The notes under the pieces are model-generated. The model was given only the letters and a program-made list of their open reading frames with translations, searched no databases and was not told the origin of the DNA. The translations under genes were made by a program, and so were the position numbers. Positions 1-8,871 of a stretch of 64,000 nt of DNA are shown here, in pieces. Location of the stretch: positions 58,097 to 122,096 of the forward strand of contig NZ_BOOZ01000027.1 in NCBI RefSeq assembly GCF_016863495.1. Direction: 5' to 3'. Position 1 is the first letter of the stretch, and each line of letters begins with the position of its first letter. Source of the stretch: Micromonospora andamanensis. GTDB taxonomy: Bacteria > Actinomycetota > Actinomycetes > Mycobacteriales > Micromonosporaceae.

Positions 1-775
1 GGATGTGCCCGATCTCGCCGCTCCAACCGCGGGTGCCCCGGAACAGCGCGCCGTCCAGCACGATGCCGGCGCCGATGCCGACCTCTCCGGAGATGTGCAG
101 GAAGCTGCCCGGCGCGGCACCGGCGTGCAGCTCGCCCAGGGCGGCGAGGTTGGCTTCGTTGTCGACCACCAGGGGCGGCACGCCGTCGACGGTCTCGGTC
201 AGTGGGGGGTGGTCGGCCAGCAGTTCCGGCACCGGCACGTCCCGCCAGCCCAGGTTCGGTGCGAGACGGACCCGCCCGGCGTCGTCGACCAGGCCGGGCA
301 CCCCCAGGGCCGCACCGGCCAGGGTCAGGCCCTGGGCGTCGGCGTCGGCGCGGGCCTGTCCGGCCAGCTCGGCGAGCCGGCCGAGCGCGTCGGCCGGAGA
401 GACGGGTCGCTGGTCGGCCCGGTGCACGGTGTGGTGCCGGACCTGACCGGCGAGGTCGACGACGCAGGCGGCCAGGTAGTCGACGTTGATCTCCAGCCCC
501 AGCCCGGCCGGGCCGTCGCCGGCCAGCATCAGACCGCGCGCCGGGCGACCGGCGCCGGCCCGGGGTGTCGGGTCCGCCTCGGTGACGAGCCGACCGGCGA
601 CGAGGTCCTCCACCACGGCCGAGACGGTGGCTCGGGTGAGGCCGGTCTCGGCGGCCAGCGCGGCGCGCGACGGCGGGCGGCGGGCGGCGGCGATACGGCC
701 GAGCACGAGGGCGAGATTCAGCTCACGCAGGCTGCCCTGCCGCACCGCACCGGCCGGGGCTGCGGGTGGTTTCAC
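1..775 (-). CDS. xylR: ROK-family transcriptional repressor (xylose repressor XylR-like), 3' end outside window
   Basis: The reading frame runs leftward from a GTG at 775 (an in-frame ATG lies at 802) and leaves the window at base 1 with no stop, so the C-terminus is missing. The N-terminus has a winged-helix segment (RAALAAETGLTRATVSAVVE, about residues 30-50). The last readable residues contain the ROK signature GIGAGIVLDGALFRG and the EIGH motif, of which the His is a usual zinc ligand in ROK repressors. The gene is divergent from xylA and separated by only about 50-75 bp with a small inverted repeat, which is the usual layout for a ROK repressor of xylAB. The xylose assignment rests on that context. 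Confidence 0.85.
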   Translation of the reverse strand, partial: MKPPAAPAGAVRQGSLRELNLALVLGRIAAARRPPSRAALAAETGLTRATVSAVVEDLVAGRLVTEADPTPRAGAGRPARGLMLAGDGPAGLGLEINVDYLAACVVDLAGQVRHHTVHRADQRPVSPADALGRLAELAGQARADADAQGLTLAGAALGVPGLVDDAGRVRLAPNLGWRDVPVPELLADHPPLTETVDGVPPLVVDNEANLAALGELHAGAAPGSFLHISGEVGIGAGIVLDGALFRGTRGWSGEIGHI

Positions 776-800
776 CCCTTGACACTGCCACACCACAGTC

Positions 801-824
801 ATTTAATTCAACCACTGAACAAAT
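801..824. promoter_or_regulatory. Inverted repeat, probable ROK operator between xylR and xylA
   Basis: The AT-rich segment ATTTAATTCA-accac-TGAACAAAT is an imperfect inverted repeat with a perfect TTCA/TGAA core (807-810 and 816-819). It stands out in an otherwise GC-rich region. It lies between the divergent regulator and xylA, 28 bp upstream of the xylA start, where a repressor would block xylA transcription. Binding is inferred from position and symmetry only. Confidence 0.5.
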
Positions 825-851
825 AGCGGATGACACCACCGGAGGTCTGCC

Positions 852-2039
852 ATGGCACCCCGTCCCACCCCTGCCGACAAGTTCTCCTTCGGGCTCTGGA
901 CGGTCGGCTGGCAGGGCCGCGACCCGTTCGGCCACGCCACCCGCGAAGCGTTGGACCCGGTGGAGTCGGTGCACCGACTCGCCGAGCTGGGCGCGTACGG
1001 CGTCACCTTCCACGACGACGACCTGGTCCCGTTCGGGGCGGACGCCGCGACCCGCGACGCCCAGATCGCCCGGTTCCGCAAGGCGCTCGACGAGACCGGC
1101 CTGGTGGTACCGATGGTCACCACCGACCTGTTCCAGCAGCCGGTCTTCAAGGACGGTGGCTTCACCAGCAACGACCGAGACGTGCGGCGGTACGCGCTGC
1201 GCAAGGTGCTGCGCAACATCGATCTGGCCGCCGAGCTGGGTGCCAAGACCTTCGTCATGTGGGGCGGCCGCGAGGGCGGCGAGTACGACGTGGCCAAGGA
1301 CGTCCAGGCCGCGCTGGAGCGTTACCGTGAGGCGGTCGACCTGCTCTGCCAGTACGTCATCGACCGCGGCTACGACCTGCGCTTCGCGCTGGAGCCGAAG
1401 CCCAACGAGCCGCGCGGCGACATCCTGCTGCCCACCGTCGGGCACGCTCTGGCGTTCATCTCCACCCTCGCCCACCCGGAGCGGGTCGGGGTGAACCCGG
1501 AGGTCGGCCACGAGCAGATGGCCGGGCTCAACTTCGTCCACGGCATCGCCCAGGCGCTCTGGCAGGGCAAGCTGTTCCACATCGACCTCAACGGCCAGCG
1601 CGGCATCAAGTACGACCAGGACCTGGTCTTCGGCCACGGCGACCTGCTCAACGCGTTCGCCCTGGTCGACCTGCTGGAGCACGGCGCACCGGGCGGCGGC
1701 CCGGCGTACGAGGGGCCGCGCCACTTCGACTACAAGCCCTCCCGCACCGAGGACATGGACGGAGTGTGGGTCTCCGCCGCCGCGAACATGCGGACCTACC
1801 TGCTGCTCAAGGAGCGGGCGGCGGCGTTCCGGGCCGACCCGGAGGTGGTCGAGGCGCTGGCCGCGAGCAAGGTGGGCGAGTTGGGCGTACCGACCCTGGG
1901 CGACGGTGAGGGCTACACCGAGCTGCTCGCCGACACCGGCGCGTTCGAGAACTACGACGTCGACGCGGCCGCCGCCAAGGGCTTCGGATTCATCCGGTTG
2001 AACCAGCTCGCCGTCGAGCACGTGCTCGGCGCACGCTGA
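852..2039 (+). CDS. xylA: Xylose isomerase
   Basis: The 395-residue protein interconverts D-xylose and D-xylulose (and glucose/fructose in vitro) in the cytoplasm. It has the typical actinomycete xylose isomerase start (FGLWTVGWQGRDPFG) and the active-site histidine region FHDDDL near residue 55. The metal-binding segments are EPKPNEPRGD (about 181-190), NPEVGHEQMAGLNF (about 215-228) and HIDLNGQ (about 243). Length matches the family. A strong GGAGG sits at 841-845, fixing the ATG at 852. xylB starts 10 bp after the stop, so the two are cotranscribed. Regulation by the divergent ROK repressor is likely. Confidence 0.97.
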   Translation: MAPRPTPADKFSFGLWTVGWQGRDPFGHATREALDPVESVHRLAELGAYGVTFHDDDLVPFGADAATRDAQIARFRKALDETGLVVPMVTTDLFQQPVFKDGGFTSNDRDVRRYALRKVLRNIDLAAELGAKTFVMWGGREGGEYDVAKDVQAALERYREAVDLLCQYVIDRGYDLRFALEPKPNEPRGDILLPTVGHALAFISTLAHPERVGVNPEVGHEQMAGLNFVHGIAQALWQGKLFHIDLNGQRGIKYDQDLVFGHGDLLNAFALVDLLEHGAPGGGPAYEGPRHFDYKPSRTEDMDGVWVSAAANMRTYLLLKERAAAFRADPEVVEALAASKVGELGVPTLGDGEGYTELLADTGAFENYDVDAAAAKGFGFIRLNQLAVEHVLGAR

Positions 2040-2049
2040 GGCGGCCGGC

Positions 2050-3507
2050 ATGCCGCTCGTCGCCGGGGTGGACTCTTCCACCCAGTCGTGCAAGGTGGTC
2101 GTCCGGGACGCGGAGACCGGTGCCCTGGTCCGGCAGGGCCGGGCATCGCACCCGGACGGCACCGAGGTCGACCCGTCGGCCTGGTGGTCCGCCCTCCAGA
2201 CGGCGATCGACGCCGCCGGTGGGCTGACTGACGTCGCCGCGGTCTCCGTGGGAGGTCAGCAGCACGGCATGGTCTGCCTTGACGAGGCCGGCGAGGTAAT
2301 CCGGCCGGCGCTGCTGTGGAACGACACCCGGTCCGCCGGGGCAGCGGCCGAGCTGGTCCAGGAGGCGGGCGAGGGGCAGGCCGGACGCCGGTTCTGGGCC
2401 GACGCGGTGGGCAGCGTGCCGGTGGCCAGCTTCACCGTCACCAAGCTGCGCTGGCTGGCCCGGAACGAGCCGGCGAACGCGGCCCGGGTGGCGGCGGTCT
2501 GCCTGCCGCACGACTGGTTGACCTGGCGACTGGCCGGGGCCCCCGGGCTGGACGCGTTGCGTACCGACCGCAGCGACGCCAGCGGCACCGGCTACTGGTC
2601 CCCGGCCACCGGCGAGTACCGGCCGGATCTGTTGGAGCAGGCGCTCGGTCGGGTGGTGCGGGTGCCGACGGTACTCGGCCCTACCGAGGCCGCCGGGCAT
2701 CTTGATCTGGCAGCGCTGTCCGGCTCCGGTGCCGCCCCGGGCTCCGGCGCGGCGCTGCTCGGGCCCGGCGCGGGCGACAACGCCGCCGCCGGCTTCGGCG
2801 TCGGGGCGCGTCCCGGCGACGTGGTGGTGTCGATAGGTACCTCCGGCACGGTCTTCAGCGTCGCGGACACCCCGGCGGCCGACCCGAGCGGTATCGTCGC
2901 CGGCTTCGCCGACGTGACCGGCCGGTTCCTGCCACTGGTCTGCACGCTCAACGCGGCCCGGGTGCTGGACGCCGCCGCGGCGATGCTGCGGGTGGGTCTG
3001 GACGAGCTGGCCGATCTGGCGCTGGCCGCGCCACCCGGCGCGGACGGGCTGGTCATGGTGCCGTACCTGGAGGGCGAGCGCACCCCGAACCGGCCGGACG
3101 CCACCGGGGCGGTGCACGGGCTGACGCTGCGCACCTCGACCCCGGCGCATCTGGCCCGGGCGGCCGTGGAGGGGATGCTCTGCGCCCTCGCCGACGGGCT
3201 CGACGCGCTGGCCGCTCACGGCGCGGAGGTACGCCGGGTGATCCTGGTCGGCGGCGGTGCCCGGTCGGCGGCGGTGCGTCGCATCGCGGCGCAGGTCTTC
3301 GGCTGCCCGGTGGTCGTCCCACCGCCCGGTGAGTACGTCGCCGACGGTGCCGCCCGACAGGCCGCGTGGTTGGCGCTCGGCACGGGGGAGGCGCCGTCCT
3401 GGACACCGTCCGGCGTCGAGGAGTACGCCGCCGAGCCGGTGCCCGGCATCCGGGAGCGCTACGCACAGGCCCGGGAACTCCACCTGGACCGGTTGGCCAA
3501 GGGCTGA
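2050..3507 (+). CDS. xylB: Xylulokinase
   Basis: This 485-residue FGGY-family carbohydrate kinase phosphorylates D-xylulose to xylulose 5-phosphate for the pentose phosphate pathway. The N-terminal phosphate-binding segment GVDSSTQSCKVV, the substrate-loop GGQQHGM and the C-terminal ATP-binding motifs SIGTSGTV and GGGARS are all present, and the length is normal. It follows xylA by 10 bp, completing the two-step xylose pathway. A hairpin directly after the stop probably ends the xylAB transcript. No xylose-specific transporter is linked here, although the next gene encodes an MFS protein. Confidence 0.95.
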   Translation: MPLVAGVDSSTQSCKVVVRDAETGALVRQGRASHPDGTEVDPSAWWSALQTAIDAAGGLTDVAAVSVGGQQHGMVCLDEAGEVIRPALLWNDTRSAGAAAELVQEAGEGQAGRRFWADAVGSVPVASFTVTKLRWLARNEPANAARVAAVCLPHDWLTWRLAGAPGLDALRTDRSDASGTGYWSPATGEYRPDLLEQALGRVVRVPTVLGPTEAAGHLDLAALSGSGAAPGSGAALLGPGAGDNAAAGFGVGARPGDVVVSIGTSGTVFSVADTPAADPSGIVAGFADVTGRFLPLVCTLNAARVLDAAAAMLRVGLDELADLALAAPPGADGLVMVPYLEGERTPNRPDATGAVHGLTLRTSTPAHLARAAVEGMLCALADGLDALAAHGAEVRRVILVGGGARSAAVRRIAAQVFGCPVVVPPPGEYVADGAARQAAWLALGTGEAPSWTPSGVEEYAAEPVPGIRERYAQARELHLDRLAKG

Positions 3508-3513
3508 CCACCA

Positions 3514-3569
3514 CCGATCCCGGGTCGGTTGGCATCCGCGTGACGAGGAGCCAGCCGATCCGGGATCGG
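3514..3569 (+). terminator. Inverted repeat after xylB, probable terminator
   Basis: Two 15-base arms (3514-3528 and 3555-3569) are complementary except for one position and begin 7 bp after the xylB stop. There is no U-tract, as is usual for high-GC actinobacterial terminators. The arms flank a 26-base loop, so a folding calculation could show a different pairing. Confidence 0.45.
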
Positions 3570-3640
3570 GCACGATCCCGCCCGTGCCGGGGGGGCGACC
3601 CGGTGATCAGCTCGTTATCCCGCCCTGGTTGGCTGCCCGC

Positions 3641-5065
3641 ATGACCTCGACCACAGGCCGACCCGCGCGGGTGTGGGGCAGGAGCGCGCCGCGCCGGCTC
3701 TACAGCGTCGTGGTCTTCGTGCTGCTCGCCTCGCTGGACAACGTGGCGATCGGTCTGGTGCCCCCGTTGTACGGCGCGATCGCCGACTCCTTCGAGGTGC
3801 CGCAACGGCTGCTCGGCCTGGTCACCGCGACCAGCTTCCTGGTCAGCGCGGTGGCGGCGGTGGGTTGGGCGTACTTCGGCGACCGAACGAACCGTAAGCC
3901 GTTGCTCATGATCGGCACACTGCTCTGGGCGGCCGGCACCGGGGGCAGCGCGCTGGCCGGGAACTATCCCACATTCCTCGTCGCGCAACTGCTCGCCGCG
4001 GTGGGCCTCGGCGCGGTCGGCTCGGTCGGTTACTCGGTCGTCACCGACCTCATCACGCCTCGCCGTCGGGGCCTGGTGATGAGCTTCTGGGGGCTCTCCC
4101 AGGGGGTCGGCACGGTGGCCGGTGGCCTCGTCGGCGGGCTGCTCGGCGCGGCCGACTGGCGTCGGCCGTTCCTGCTGCTCACGGTGGTCGGGTTGGCCGC
4201 CACGGCGGCCTACCTGTTCACCTACGACATCCGGCGCGGCCAGAGCGAGCCGGCACTTGCCGCCGCGCTCGCCACCGGCGACGACTACGACTACCGGATC
4301 AGCCGGGCCGACCTGCCCGTCATCCTGGGTAGGCGGACCAACCGTTGGCTGATCCTCCAGGGACTCACCGCGCAGGCCGCCTTCGGCTCGCTGGTCTGGC
4401 TGCCGGTGCTCTTCCGCGAGCGGGCCGAGGACCAGGGCTACACCACGGCGACCGCCATCGTGGTGGGCAGCGTCTTCGCCGCACTGTTCCAACTCGGCGG
4501 GGTGTTCTCCATAGTCGGCGGGCTGATCGGCGACGCGCTGCAACGGCGTACGCCCTCGGGTCGGGCCATTGTCGCCTCGGTCGGCATCTTCGCCGCGCTC
4601 CCGTTCTACCTGGTGTTGTTCTTCGTGCCGATGCGCATCGACGTGCCCGACGGCGCCGGGAGCGGCGCGGTCGTGCGGGCGGTGCTGACAAGCGTGGTGA
4701 GCGAACCGACGGTCGGGCTGAGCCTGCTCGCCGCGCTGCTGGCCCTGGCGTTGACCTCGGCGAACTCACCGAACTGGTTCGCGCTGATCGCCGACGTCAA
4801 CCCACCGGAGAACCGGGGCACCGTCTACAGCCTCGGCAACCTGGTCAACGGGGTGGGTCGGGCGGCCGGCAACGGGCTGGTCGGTGTCGTCTTCCACGGG
4901 TTGCGGGTGGCCTTCCCGCCGCCGCTGAACTACGCCGTCGGGCTGGCCGCCTTCCAGCTCTTCTTCATCCCGACAGGTGTCATGTACTGGCTCGCCGCCC
5001 GTACCTCGCCGAAGGACATCGCCGACGTCCGCGACCTGCTGCACAGCCGCGCCGAGAAGCTGTAG
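3641..5065 (+). CDS. MFS transporter, Spinster-like
   Basis: A 474-residue integral membrane protein of the major facilitator superfamily. After a short basic N-terminus it shows about 12 hydrophobic segments. The loop between TM2 and TM3 has the family motif (GDRTNRKP, about residue 84), and ITPRRRG and GDALQRR mark other cytoplasmic loops. The pattern LASLDNVAIGLVPPLYGAI resembles Spinster/sugar-phosphate-type MFS proteins. The ATG at 3641 is chosen because the hydrophobic core starts about 25 residues later; upstream codons overlap xylB. The substrate is unknown. It lies between xylAB and the alpha-glucoside locus, so a sugar or organic anion is possible but unproven. Confidence 0.85.
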   Translation: MTSTTGRPARVWGRSAPRRLYSVVVFVLLASLDNVAIGLVPPLYGAIADSFEVPQRLLGLVTATSFLVSAVAAVGWAYFGDRTNRKPLLMIGTLLWAAGTGGSALAGNYPTFLVAQLLAAVGLGAVGSVGYSVVTDLITPRRRGLVMSFWGLSQGVGTVAGGLVGGLLGAADWRRPFLLLTVVGLAATAAYLFTYDIRRGQSEPALAAALATGDDYDYRISRADLPVILGRRTNRWLILQGLTAQAAFGSLVWLPVLFRERAEDQGYTTATAIVVGSVFAALFQLGGVFSIVGGLIGDALQRRTPSGRAIVASVGIFAALPFYLVLFFVPMRIDVPDGAGSGAVVRAVLTSVVSEPTVGLSLLAALLALALTSANSPNWFALIADVNPPENRGTVYSLGNLVNGVGRAAGNGLVGVVFHGLRVAFPPPLNYAVGLAAFQLFFIPTGVMYWLAARTSPKDIADVRDLLHSRAEKL

Positions 5066-5071
5066 TGACCA

Positions 5072-5098
5072 CCGGTGGGGCCCGAGGGGCCCCACCGG
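5072..5098. terminator. Bidirectional hairpin between convergent genes
   Basis: A perfect 12-bp stem (5072-5083 with 5087-5098) and a GAG triloop fill the gap between the MFS gene stop (5065) and the GH13 gene stop (5105). It can terminate transcription from both directions. No U-tract follows. Confidence 0.75.
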
Positions 5099-5104
5099 GA
5101 CGGC

Positions 5105-6844
5105 TCAGGCGGTGCGGACCCAGACGGTCACGTCGGTGGGCACCGAACCGTCCTCGTCGAGTGGTGCGCTGCTGTGCACCAGCTCGCCGGCGGGCGCCGG
5201 GACGGCGTCCGCCCCGAAGTTGGTGAGGACGACCAGGTCGCCGTTGCGGAAGGTCAGCACCTCGTCGCCGGAGGAGAGCCACTCCAGGGTGCCCGGACCG
5301 AGGCCGTACGCACGGCGTAGCCGCAGCGCCTCCCGGTACAGCTCGTACGTCGAGCCGGGTACCCCACGCTGACGGTCCAGCGCGTACTCGGCCCAGATCG
5401 GGGGCTGCGGCAGCCAGCTCGCGTCCGTGGGCCCGAAGCCGTACGAGGGCGCGTCGGCCTCCCACGGGATCGGCACCCGGCACCCGTCGCGGCCCCGCTG
5501 GGTGCGCCCGCTGCGTTCCCAGGTCGGGTCCTGCCGGGCCTCGTCGGGCAGCGTGGTGTGCTCCGGCAACCCGAGTTCCTCGCCCTGATACAGGTAGGCC
5601 GAGCCGGGCAGGGCAAGCATCAGCAGGGTGGCCGCGCGGGCGCGCCGCAGCCCGATCGCGGCGTCCGGCTGCTCGTCACCGACGCCGATGCCGTTGGGGC
5701 GGGGAGTGCCGACCGGCAGCCCGAGCCGGGAGGCGTGGCGCACCACGTCGTGGTTGGAGAGCACCCAGGTGGTGGGCGCACCCACCGCGTCGGTGGCCTC
5801 CAGCGACCGCGTGATGACCGCGTACTGGGCGGGGGCGGTCCAGGAGGCGAGCAGGTACTCGAAGTTGAACGCCTGGTGCATCTCGTCGGGGCGTACGTAG
5901 CGGGCCAGCCGCTCGGCGGGCTCCACCCACGCCTCGGCGACCAGGATCCGCTCGCCGGGGTAGCCGTCCAGCAGCCGCCGCCACTCGCGGTAGACCTCGT
6001 GCACGCCGTCCTGGTCCCACATCGGTGGGCGGGGCTTGTCCGCCTCCTGCCCGGAGAGGATCTCCTGCGGCTCCTGCCAGTCGGCCAGGTCGGCCTGCTT
6101 GATCAGACCGTGTGCCACGTCGACCCGGAAGCCGTCCACGCCACGGTCCAGCCAGAACCGCAGCACGTCCAGGAACTCGGCGCGGACCTCGGGATTGTCC
6201 CAGTTCAGGTCGGGTTGGGCGGTGTCGAACAGGTGCAGGTACCACTCGCCGTCGGGCAACCGGGTCCAGGCCGGGCCACCGAAGACGCTCTGCCAGTCGT
6301 TGGGCGGCTCGGCCCCGCCCGGTCCCCGCCCCGCGCGGAAGATGTACCGCCCGCGCTCGGCACTGCCCGGACCGGCGGCCAGGGCGGCCTGGAACCAGGC
6401 GTGGGCCGACGAGGTGTGATTGGGCACCAGGTCGACGATCACCCGCAGCCCGTTGGCGTGGGCCTTCGCGATCAGGTCGTCGGCGTCGGCGAGCGTGCCG
6501 AACAACGGCTCGACGTCCCGGTAGTCCGCCACGTCGTAACCGGCGTCGGCCTGCGGGGACGGATAGAAGGGGGAGAGCCAGACCGCGTCGACACCCAACT
6601 CCGCCAGGTGGTCCAGGCGGGCGGTGATCCCGGGCAGGTCGCCGATGCCGTCGCCACCCGAGTCGGCGAACGAGCGCGGGTAGATCTGGTAGATCACCGC
6701 CTCCGTCCACCAGCCGGTCGGTGGGTTCTGGTGCGTCGTGTCGTGGTTCAGGGCGTACTCCCATGGTCGAGCCGTACGGGCCGGCGGGCCCGGACAGCGT
6801 GCTGGCTGCCGTTCAGTGTGCCCGGACGGGCGCTGTCGAATCAC
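5105..6844 (-). CDS. aglA: Glycoside hydrolase family 13 alpha-glucosidase
   Basis: This cytoplasmic enzyme of about 550-579 residues hydrolyses alpha-glucosidic linkages of imported oligosaccharides. The fold begins at GWWTEAVIYQIYPRSF. The four GH13 conserved regions are DLVPNHT, GFRVDVAH (nucleophile Asp), ILVAEAW (acid/base Glu) and VLSNHDVVRH. The start is uncertain. The only usual in-frame start is GTG 6844, which overlaps the end of the LacI gene by 32 bp and adds a Pro/Arg-rich lead of about 40 residues; a non-standard CTG nearer the domain is possible. It is last in the transporter/regulator cluster and probably degrades the imported sugar. Confidence 0.9.
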   Translation of the reverse strand: MIRQRPSGHTERQPARCPGPPARTARPWEYALNHDTTHQNPPTGWWTEAVIYQIYPRSFADSGGDGIGDLPGITARLDHLAELGVDAVWLSPFYPSPQADAGYDVADYRDVEPLFGTLADADDLIAKAHANGLRVIVDLVPNHTSSAHAWFQAALAAGPGSAERGRYIFRAGRGPGGAEPPNDWQSVFGGPAWTRLPDGEWYLHLFDTAQPDLNWDNPEVRAEFLDVLRFWLDRGVDGFRVDVAHGLIKQADLADWQEPQEILSGQEADKPRPPMWDQDGVHEVYREWRRLLDGYPGERILVAEAWVEPAERLARYVRPDEMHQAFNFEYLLASWTAPAQYAVITRSLEATDAVGAPTTWVLSNHDVVRHASRLGLPVGTPRPNGIGVGDEQPDAAIGLRRARAATLLMLALPGSAYLYQGEELGLPEHTTLPDEARQDPTWERSGRTQRGRDGCRVPIPWEADAPSYGFGPTDASWLPQPPIWAEYALDRQRGVPGSTYELYREALRLRRAYGLGPGTLEWLSSGDEVLTFRNGDLVVLTNFGADAVPAPAGELVHSSAPLDEDGSVPTDVTVWVRTA

Positions 6845-7847
6845 GCACGACCAGCCGGGTGTTCAGGATCACCGGCGAGTCCGGTTTGGCCGCGTCGGGC
6901 TTACCCACCCGTCCGCAGAGCGGGTCGAGCAGCAACTGCGCGGCCAGCCGGCCCTGCTCCACGGCCGGCTGGGCGATGGTGCTCAGCCCGAGCACACCGG
7001 CGAGCGCGTGGTCGTCGATGCCGATCACGCTGACGTCCTGGGGAACCCGCAGACCGGCGTCGCGCAGCGCGGTCAGCGCACCCATCGCCATCTCGTCGCA
7101 GGCGGCGAAGATGGCCGTCGGCGGGTCACCCCGGCGGAGCAGTTCCTCGGTGGCCCGGGTGCCGCCGGCAATGTCGAAACTGGACTCCACGTCGAGGCTC
7201 GGGTCCGGCTGCAGCCCGGCCGCCCGCAACGCCTCCTGATGCCCGCGGCGTCGGTCCAGGTGGGCGCTGAAGGCGAGTTCGTCGTCGGGGTCACCGGAGA
7301 TGTGCGCGATCCGGCGATGCCCCAGATCCAGCAGGTGCCGGGTGGCGGTCCGGGCCGCCGCCACATCGTCGATGCGTACGCAGGGCCAGCCCGGCACCGT
7401 GGTGCCGGAGCTGATGGTGACGCCCGGCAGGTCCAGCGCGGCCAGCGCGGTCACGTCGGTGGCCCGTAGCGGGGTGGCGACCAACATGATGGCATCCACC
7501 CGTTTGTGCAGGTGGGCGGCGTGCAGTACGCGCTGCCGGTTCTGTTCCCGCCCGCCCAGGTTGTGCAGCAACAGGTCGTAGCCGGCCCGGTGGAAGAAGT
7601 CCTCGGCGGCCTCGACGACCACGCCGAAGAACCACCTGGTGATCCGGGGAACCACCACCGCCACCGTGCCGGTCCGGCCACCGGCCAGCCGGGAGGCGCT
7701 CGGCGACACGGCGTACTGCAACTGCTCGGCGGCGGCGAGCACCCGGCTGCGGGTTGCCGCCGACACCGTCGGCAGCCCGCGCAGCGCCCGGGAGACGGTG
7801 GCCGTGGAGACGCCGGCCAGCCGGGCGACATCGTCGATCTTCGTCAC
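6813..7847 (-). CDS. LacI-family transcriptional regulator of the alpha-glucoside locus
   Basis: The 344-residue repressor has the LacI N-terminal helix-turn-helix (DDVARLAGVSTATVSRAL, residues 5-22) and hinge helix region (LQYAVSPSASRLAGG). A periplasmic-binding-protein-like effector domain follows, with ISGDPDD and VIGIDDH motifs. It sits between the permease genes and the GH13 gene on the same strand. A LacI-type palindrome at 11421-11436 upstream of the binding-protein gene is the obvious target. The effector is probably an alpha-glucoside or its product. Its 3' end overlaps the GH13 start region. Confidence 0.92.
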   Translation of the reverse strand: MTKIDDVARLAGVSTATVSRALRGLPTVSAATRSRVLAAAEQLQYAVSPSASRLAGGRTGTVAVVVPRITRWFFGVVVEAAEDFFHRAGYDLLLHNLGGREQNRQRVLHAAHLHKRVDAIMLVATPLRATDVTALAALDLPGVTISSGTTVPGWPCVRIDDVAAARTATRHLLDLGHRRIAHISGDPDDELAFSAHLDRRRGHQEALRAAGLQPDPSLDVESSFDIAGGTRATEELLRRGDPPTAIFAACDEMAMGALTALRDAGLRVPQDVSVIGIDDHALAGVLGLSTIAQPAVEQGRLAAQLLLDPLCGRVGKPDAAKPDSPVILNTRLVVRDSTAPVRAH

Positions 7848-7870
7848 GTGGAACCCCGCTCACGTCCCGC

Positions 7871-7901
7871 GTGGTGCCGCCGCCGTGGGCGGCGGCACCA
7901 C
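7871..7901 (-). terminator. Strong hairpin between permease gene and LacI gene
   Basis: A perfect 14-bp stem (7871-7884 with 7888-7901) with a 3-base loop lies 7 bp past the stop of the inner permease gene. It would end or attenuate the transporter transcript, leaving the LacI/GH13 pair to readthrough or its own promoter. Confidence 0.7.
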
Positions 7902-7907
7902 GGCGGA

Positions 7908-8870
7908 TCAACCCTTGACGCTGCCGGCGAGCAGCCCCCGAACGAAGTAGCGCTGCAAGGACAGGAACACGATCAGCGGTACGACGATCGAGACGAACGC
8001 TCCGGCGGTCAACCGTTGCCACTCGTTGCCCCGGGTACCGGCCAGCTCGGCGAGCCGGACGGTGAGCGGCGCGGTGACGTCGCTACCCCCGGCGAAGATG
8101 AGTGCCACCAGCAGGTCGTTCCAGACCCAGAGGAACTGGAAGATGCCGAATGCGGCAAGCGCGGGTGCGATCAGCGGCAGGACGATGGTGCGGAAGATTT
8201 TGGGGTGGGTGGCCCCATCGACCCGGGCCGCCTCCATCAGGTCCCCGGGTAGTTGTGAGACGAAGTTGTGCAGCAGGTACACGGCGAACGGCAGGGCGAA
8301 GCAGGTGTGTGCGAACCACACCTGGGCGAAGTTCTGCGCGCCGTCCAGATTCCAGGCCGGCATCAGGGTGACGCCGCCCAGGCTGACTCCGCGCGAGAAG
8401 AAGCTCAGCAGCGGCACGAGGGCCATCTGCAGCGGCACGATCTGGAGCGCGAAGATGGCGATGTAGACCCAGTCCCGGCCGCGGAAGTTGATCCACGCCA
8501 GCGCGTACGCGGCCATCGCCGCGAACGCCAACGGGAACAGCACCGACGGCAGGGTGATCACCAGCGAGTTGACGAAGTAGTTGGCGAGCTGCCCGGATCC
8601 GGAGGACTGGCCGAACAACACGTCCTGGTAGTTCTGGAGGGTGAACTCCGGGTCGCGGAAGAAGGTCCACCAGCCGGTGGTCTTGATCTGGTTCTCCGGC
8701 CGCAGCGAGGAGACGAACAGACCGAAGGTGGGGATGGTCCAGACGACCGCGATGACGATCGCGACAAGGGTCGCGGTGCGGCTGTTGAGCCGCTTGCGGA
8801 CCCGGGACGCCCGGGTGGTGGGTGTCTCGTCCTGGGTGCCGGCGGCGACCGGGGGAGTGGTGGTGGTCAT
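7908..8870 (-). CDS. aglG: Carbohydrate ABC transporter permease, MalG/AglG type
   Basis: A 320-residue inner-membrane permease with six predicted helices. After a cytoplasmic N-terminus, the first helix is TLVAIVIAVVWTIPTFGLF. The EAA loop that docks on the ATPase is DLMEAARVDGATHPKIF (about residue 210), with the conserved EAA-G spacing. It starts one base after the MalF-type gene ends, so they are coupled. No ATPase gene is in the cluster, which is typical of actinobacterial sugar importers that share a common MsiK-type ATPase encoded elsewhere. Confidence 0.93.
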   Translation of the reverse strand: MTTTTPPVAAGTQDETPTTRASRVRKRLNSRTATLVAIVIAVVWTIPTFGLFVSSLRPENQIKTTGWWTFFRDPEFTLQNYQDVLFGQSSGSGQLANYFVNSLVITLPSVLFPLAFAAMAAYALAWINFRGRDWVYIAIFALQIVPLQMALVPLLSFFSRGVSLGGVTLMPAWNLDGAQNFAQVWFAHTCFALPFAVYLLHNFVSQLPGDLMEAARVDGATHPKIFRTIVLPLIAPALAAFGIFQFLWVWNDLLVALIFAGGSDVTAPLTVRLAELAGTRGNEWQRLTAGAFVSIVVPLIVFLSLQRYFVRGLLAGSVKG

Positions 8871-8871
8871 C

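Noticed and set aside
723..2162. Long minus-strand frame antisense to xylA
   Set aside because: Its composition is a shadow of the xylA codon pattern and carries no recognisable domain.
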